A stretch of 64,000 bases of DNA from Nymphaea colorata (taxonomy: Eukaryota > Streptophyta > Magnoliopsida > Nymphaeales > Nymphaeaceae): positions 925,544-989,543 of the forward strand of contig NC_045151.1 of the NCBI RefSeq assembly GCF_008831285.2. Direction: 5' to 3'. The number at the start of each line of letters is the position of its first letter. The first letter of the stretch is position 1. Made by a program: the position numbers and the translations under genes. The notes under the pieces are model-generated. The model was given only the letters and a program-made list of their open reading frames with translations. It did not search any database and was not told the DNA's origin. Below, piece by piece: positions 60,101 to 64,000 of the stretch.

Positions 60101-63100
60101 TTCTTCTCCCTTTTTAAACCAAACTATCTTATAAGGTTGAGTACACTTCTCGAGCTTTAGGCCCAGGGTAGCAACTGCTTCTTGTGAAACTAGGTTCTCA
60201 CACGCACCACTGTCAATAATCACATCACAAATATATCCCTCATACTTGCATCGAGTCCTGAAAATGTTACTATACAACCATGAAGAATCTGACTTTCCCT
60301 TAGGTGCAGTCAAGACGTGACATATAGATAAAAAGTTGCTTATGTCATCACCATCAAAGTGTACAACATCATCCTGATCTGAACTTGCATCAGATGAGCC
60401 ACTCAAGACTTCCTTACCATCAGAATCTGGCGGTTCCTCTAAAGTCTCTGCTAAGTGAATTTTCTTTTGGGAATTTGGACATTTTGAAGCCAAGTGACCT
60501 AACTCATGACACCTAAAACAACGGATGGTTTGGTCAGAACTACGAGTTTTAGACCGGGTGTTATAAGCTGGACCTGATTGCTCGCCTTTACCAGAAGAAG
60601 GCGGGACGGGTCTGGACTCAATAGGTTTCGAGAAGCTAGTTCCCCTAGTTGGAAAACTTGACTTGGGGCGATGTGAGGCGTCACCCTTAGATACTTGGGT
60701 TTCATGCTTACGTTTCAAGGTTTATTCTATGTTCATTGCATAACTGCTTGCCTGATCTAGAGTATCTACTCTGGTATAATTCAATTCATCAGAAATAAAG
60801 GGACGAAGACCATAAACGTACCTGGTAACCTGTTGACGCTCAGTCTCCACAATCTGGACGCGCAGTGACAGTCGATTAAACTCTATCGTGTAACGCTACA
60901 GATCTCGAGCCCTGACGAAGATTGAGGTACTCATTGTAGGCCCTTTCAGGGTGGTCCGAAGGTACAAACTTGGCCTGCATCAGCCTCTGCATCTCGCCCC
61001 AAACCTGCACGGGTTGCTGACCGCGTCACTCATACGATCTCTGAAGCTCAAACCAGCATGTCTGTGCAAGCCCATGCAGTCTAGTCGCAACAAGTGGCAC
61101 TCTATGATGCTCTTCCACCTGGTGGTAGTCGAAGAAAAATTGGACTGCATAGACCCAGTCAAAGTACTCCTATGCGTCGAATTGTCCAACAAACTTCGGA
61201 AGGTCCAACCTCACCCCATAACTGGCGGGGCGATCTGGACGCTCTGCGGTACGCCTATGTCGATGGTCAACTGGTCCTGCTGGATGCGCACGCCAGAACT
61301 CGTCATCGTCTGAATAGGCTGAGTCGCTGTCAATATCGGTTGGCGCACGAGGTCGGTACGGCTCAACAGGAGGTGGCCTCGGGCGGGTCTGTTCTGTAAG
61401 GGGACCCATCCGCTGATGCCTCTGTGGTGGAGCCTGCGGTAGTGGCGGCTCTGTGACTGCGCACCTGCATGAAATGGAACTGGATTTGGGGCTTGGGTCA
61501 TATGGGCAGACAGATAGGGATATGGGTATGGATTTGTGAATGGATATGGGGTGTGAAAAGGATTTACATGTAGACTTGGGTATGGGTTTGTGAATGGATT
61601 TGGATAGGGGTTTGGATAAAAGTTTGGGTTGGATTGGGTTTGGATCGGGTTTGCTCCTAAACTATTTGTCGGACCCAGAGTGGTTTGGGTTGGATTATGG
61701 ATCAAGTTTTGTGGATAGAAGGCTGGATTTGAACTCGATCCAGAATCCGTAAGAGAATGGATCTGGTTTTGATTCGGTCTAGGAAACAAAATGAGAGGGT
61801 TTCGGGTCCGATTATGGTCTTGGGGCAGGTTCGAGGCTAGAATTATAGGTTTGGATCAGATTTGGGGACACTAACAGATCTAAACCGGGTTGAAATTGGG
61901 TATTTATGTAACTTGGGCCCGGATTCAGACCCATATACCCATGAGTCGGGTGGTATGGATCCGAATCGGGGCCACGTCCCGATTCGGTTCGAACCGGTCT
62001 CGTGAGAGATCGGCTCGACCCGTCCAGCCGTTCGAAAGAAGTCGAGTGGTCGGGCTCGACGTTTCCCCTTTCTGCGTGAGGCAGAGAGGGGAAACCAGCG
62101 GCAGGGGGAGGGGCGCCCACCAGCCCCCACCCGCAATGATGGTGGGCGAGCGGCGGAGGGCGACTGTCCCTCGGTCCACGATCTGCGGTGGGAGGCAGTG
62201 CGACGGGCGACGGTAGGTTGGACGGAGGCGCCACCAAGTTTTCCCTTTTTCGTCGAGTGGAATAGCTTCCAACGTCTCCACCTCCACCACCGGCCGTTAA
62301 GTTAGAAGATCGAATAAGCTTCTTTCATATTTTCACTTGATGGATCTTGCAGGAACAAGAATTTCACTGTTTTAAGCATAAATACTAAAATTACTAAATA
62401 GTAGTTTTTGGGGAACAGACTTCAGCATAAACAGTCTCACAAACGTACACTGAATAATCAGACAAACATTTCAGTCCATGCCAAGATTGTCCTGGCAGCT
62501 GTTACCTGGTTATATGATCTGCATCTCCAAAGCCATCACTGAGATGCTGGTAAGTAGAACATTAAATAACGCCCGACTGTAAAATTTATGTTTAAAACGT
62601 TTTTACGAATCCTGTCCAGTGAGACCTTTTAACAAATAAGGCCAGAAGATGGTACTACTTTTCTACTGCTACAAGATCTCTTTTTCTAGATATCAATCTT
62701 TTTGGTCTCAAATTCTTGATCGACTCACATATGAAAGAAATTAATGGCAGCCGACATATGCTTCTACCATTCCTTATTAAAATGAAAGCTCTTAAAGTTG
62801 AAAATTTCATTAAGTGCCACACCTCAGGTTCTCATTGTCCTTTGATGAACCCAGACTTGTGATTGTTTGTCCTTGTACAGGATTGAAGTTTTACTGCAGA
62901 AATTGTGGGAAGGAAGGACACAGGAGGCATTATTGTCCAGAGCGAAAAGCAGGATCTTATGACAGTCGATATAAATGCAGCGTTTGTGGAGGACGAGGGC
63001 ATAATAGGAAGACATGTGATAAGTTTAAGGGGTCAGATGAAACGAAGAAACCGGAGCCAATGGTCCATCGATGCAGGATTTGTGGTGAAGTTGGCCATAA

Positions 63101-63242
63101 TCGTAGGAGATGTCCTAAGGTTACTCAACAGAGTGGCGCTTCAGGGGCTGGCTTATTGATTTCCAAGGGAGTCGGGTCTTATTCTTGTGGTATATGTTCA
63201 AGAAAAGGGCACAATGCTAGAACATGCAGAAATAGAACTTGA
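48183..63242 (+). CDS. DnaJ-type zinc finger / NUMOD3-like / four-CCHC zinc-knuckle protein, 8 exons
   Basis: Exons: 48183-48389, 49439-49494, 50861-51023, 51553-51641, 52952-53078, 53603-53695, 54086-54188, 62881-63242 (TGA). All junctions are GT-AG, and lengths total 1200 nt, exactly 399 codons plus stop. Residues 1-69 look like an organelle presequence (few acidic residues, ISASSSDG). C113/C116, C124/C127, C136/C139 and C147/C150 form four CxxC pairs, as in the DnaJ/BSD2 zinc-binding region. Residues about 200-279 are basic with repeated [12 protein letters not shown]- and [14 protein letters not shown]-like units, resembling NUMOD3 modules. Four CX2CX4HX4C knuckles start at C285, C312, C344 and C382. 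Plant proteins annotated as 'zinc knuckle (CCHC-type) family' share the C-terminus; their function is not well established. RNA or DNA binding in an organelle is inference. The last intron is 8692 bp and holds nested transposons. The start ATG is the first in frame. Confidence 0.93.
48390..54085 (+). other. Introns 1 to 6 of the zinc-knuckle gene
   Basis: Introns: 48390-49438, 49495-50860, 51024-51552, 51642-52951, 53079-53602, 53696-54085. They are AT- and T-rich, as usual for plant introns. No further gene or clear transposon was recognised in them. Confidence 0.75.
55667..55960 (-). repeat. 3' LTR of the gypsy element
   Basis: On the minus strand it starts TGTAAATTTGG just after a purine-rich tract (CCAAGGGTTGAAA, 55973-55961) and ends TTTGCATCA at 55667, fitting TG...CA LTR ends at 294 bp. 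It contains a short internal direct repeat (TGAACGAGAACTACTTGCAG / TGAACGAAAACTAC). The LTR partner is absent. Confidence 0.65.
57068..57996 (+). mobile_element. Gene-capturing non-autonomous hAT element (929 bp)
   Basis: Terminal inverted repeats of about 25 bp, left TAGGGCTGGGCATCGGGCCG and right (minus strand) TAGGGGTGGGTATCGGGCCG, with two mismatches in the first 20. A perfect 8-bp duplication GTTTTGAC flanks it (57060-57067, 57997-58004). It is markedly more GC-rich than its surroundings. It has no transposase, but carries a plus-strand fragment of a LEA2-family gene. It lies inside the pol region of the gypsy element. Confidence 0.92.
57240..57560 (+). pseudogene. Captured LEA2 / NDR1-HIN1-like gene fragment
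   Basis: The plus-strand frame has a Cys-rich start ([11 protein letters not shown]), a hydrophobic membrane segment ([20 protein letters not shown]), then [19 protein letters not shown] and [10 protein letters not shown]. This is the arrangement of NDR1/HIN1-like (LEA_2) membrane proteins at the N-terminus. After RAEN the frame is disturbed: a short insertion, then a partial repeat of the FDVSV segment near 57540. Beyond it the sequence is pyrimidine-rich. The rest of a LEA_2 domain is absent, so this is a truncated copy. It is unlikely to make a working protein. Confidence 0.8.
58088..59566 (-). pseudogene. Reverse transcriptase and RNase H of the gypsy element
   Basis: [46 protein letters not shown] and the catalytic YFDD (about 59165). 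RNase [33 protein letters not shown]. Stops at 59306-59308 and 58961-58963 replace positions where the family normally has Trp. A 36-bp (12-residue) tandem duplication lies at 58174-58245. Confidence 0.92.
59573..60718 (-). pseudogene. Gag zinc knuckle and aspartic protease of the gypsy element
   Basis: A 381-codon frame. [14 protein letters not shown] is a CCHC knuckle (about 60520-60479). [11 protein letters not shown] is the protease active-site region (about 60215). The frame runs on into the RT N-terminus and ends at a stop (59573-59575) shortly before the RT core. Confidence 0.9.
60725..62290 (-). pseudogene. Gag and upstream leader of the gypsy element
   Basis: Conserved gag sequence ([66 protein letters not shown]) is split by stops at 61170-61172, 61026-61028 and 60722-60724 and by a frameshift near 60895. 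The upstream part (61500-61789) is Asn/Pro/Tyr-rich because of a short repeat (GGGTATGGATTTGTGAATGG). Further upstream are Pro/Arg-rich frames to 62290. Confidence 0.75.
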
Positions 63243-64000
63243 AGAACTATTTGTAGATGTTGTGCATCTCTTTCTCTCTCTCTCTCTCTCTTTCTCTCAT
63301 CTAGATTAAGTTGTTGCTTTTTGCACAAAAATTTTCAGTAGATCACCCACAGATTTTTGAAGAATTTTATCTCCACATGCTTCATAATTTTTTATGACCA
63401 AAATACTGCCATGAGGGCGTTTCGTAATAGGAATGATGCAGTCTTTGGAATGTAGTGTTCCAGACTGTTCAAATAAACGAAAGTGTTCCAAATAATACAA
63501 CATTCTTGTTATCAAACGTCTTCTATAGTACTAAGTATTGTTAAATTGGGTAAACATCAGAGTCATTTTTAAAAGTCTAAAAAACAATCACAAAAATACA
63601 AGTGCGCCTTTTCAAGCTTTAGTAAGTGAAAAGTATGATACGTAAGTGTAGAGAGAGAAAAAAAGAGAAAGGGAGGCAGAGAAACACGGTACTCAGACGA
63701 GAAGCCAAGGTTCCTCTATCTTCTGGGTTTAAAACATCTGATGGTTTTACTGGTTATCTGTCAACTACAACTAAAGTGTCACACTCACTATTATTTGTAG
63801 TCCAAAGACATAATGCCCATGAGAAATCAAATCCGCTGATGGGACTTCCACCCGACCGACTGACCATCCAGCTAACTACAGAGAGAGAGTGGTTAAACAA
63901 CTCTTTATTACAGTAAACGAATAGGTTATGTGTCCTAATTTTACCATTTTTGTCTCAACCATTTAGGCGCCCTCCTCATGACAGGACACTTTAGATAGTT
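63243..64000. other. 3' flank of the zinc-knuckle gene
   Basis: Contains a (CT)n tract at 63270-63298, probably within the 3' UTR, then AT-rich sequence. No further gene was recognised. Confidence 0.6.

Larger units (their letters stand above)
55667..62290 (-). mobile_element. Ty3/gypsy LTR retrotransposon, decayed, 5' LTR missing
   Basis: On the minus strand the order is leader/gag (62290 to about 60725), zinc knuckle and protease (60718-59573), reverse transcriptase (59566 to about 58961), RNase H (58873 to about 58240), integrase (to 56166), polypurine tract and one LTR (55960-55667). The order protease-RT-RH-IN defines Ty3/gypsy. The element carries many in-frame stops and several frameshifts, and a hAT insertion, so it is not autonomous. 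No second LTR was found near 62.3 kb; the gag side ends at about 62290 in ordinary intron sequence, so it is truncated. No chromodomain was seen, and the lineage is not assigned. Confidence 0.9.
54189..62880 (+). other. Intron 7 (8.7 kb) of the zinc-knuckle gene
   Basis: Donor G|GTGAGC and acceptor TTGTACAG. About 1.5 kb of intron precedes the gypsy element and about 0.6 kb follows it. The phase-1 junction restores GGA (Gly280) across the intron. A CA microsatellite lies at 54528-54546. All transposon coding sequence in it is antisense to the host gene. Confidence 0.9.

Noticed and set aside
55667-62290. An intact, mobile gypsy element
   Set aside because: Multiple stops and frameshifts, a hAT insertion, and only one LTR found.
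1-64000. CRISPR arrays, bacterial operons, rRNA genes or canonical tRNA genes
   Set aside because: None seen. Tandem repeats here lack the regular repeat-spacer form, and tRNA-like motifs occur only as SINE-like fragments.

Overview
This window is nuclear DNA of a flowering plant. The evidence is split genes with GT-AG introns (about 0.1 to 8.7 kb), three plant-type nuclear genes, a Ty3/gypsy LTR retrotransposon, many small non-autonomous DNA transposons, SINE-like repeats, and abundant (TA)n, (CT)n and (ATT)n microsatellites. The long repeat-filled introns would suit a plant with an expanded genome, possibly an early-diverging angiosperm lineage, but the species cannot be fixed from the sequence.

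Layout. 1-6043 is intergenic and holds MITEs and microsatellites. 6044-10037 (minus) is a five-exon plant cysteine oxidase gene carrying a one-base frameshift; its leader and promoter side runs to about 11.2 kb. 11.2-29.7 kb is AT-rich intergenic DNA packed with nested MITEs, SINE-like repeats, local duplications and TA microsatellites. 29695-29968 (minus) looks like the last two exons of an unrecognised gene. 30545-43735 (minus) is a seven-exon WHIRLY gene (248 aa, plastid type) whose introns hold a 241-bp tandem array and TIR-bounded insertions. 43736-48182 is intergenic. 48183-63242 (plus) is an eight-exon gene for a 399-aa protein that joins a DnaJ-type zinc-binding region, a NUMOD3-like basic region and four CCHC zinc knuckles. 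Its 8.7-kb last intron holds a decayed antisense gypsy element, which itself contains a 929-bp hAT-type transposon carrying a fragment of a LEA2/NDR1-HIN1-like gene. 63243-64000 is downstream sequence without a recognised gene.

The three genes do not form a pathway by position. By family, the cysteine oxidase is an oxygen sensor of the N-degron pathway, WHIRLY is a single-stranded-DNA-binding protein of plastid nucleoids and nucleus, and the zinc-finger protein is probably a nucleic-acid or protein-binding factor. All exon models were built by hand. For WHIRLY and the zinc-knuckle gene, the exon lengths sum exactly to open frames of 249 and 400 codons, which strongly supports the junctions.

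The most notable item is the three-level nest at 54.2-62.9 kb: host intron, then gypsy element, then gene-capturing hAT element with a perfect 8-bp target duplication.
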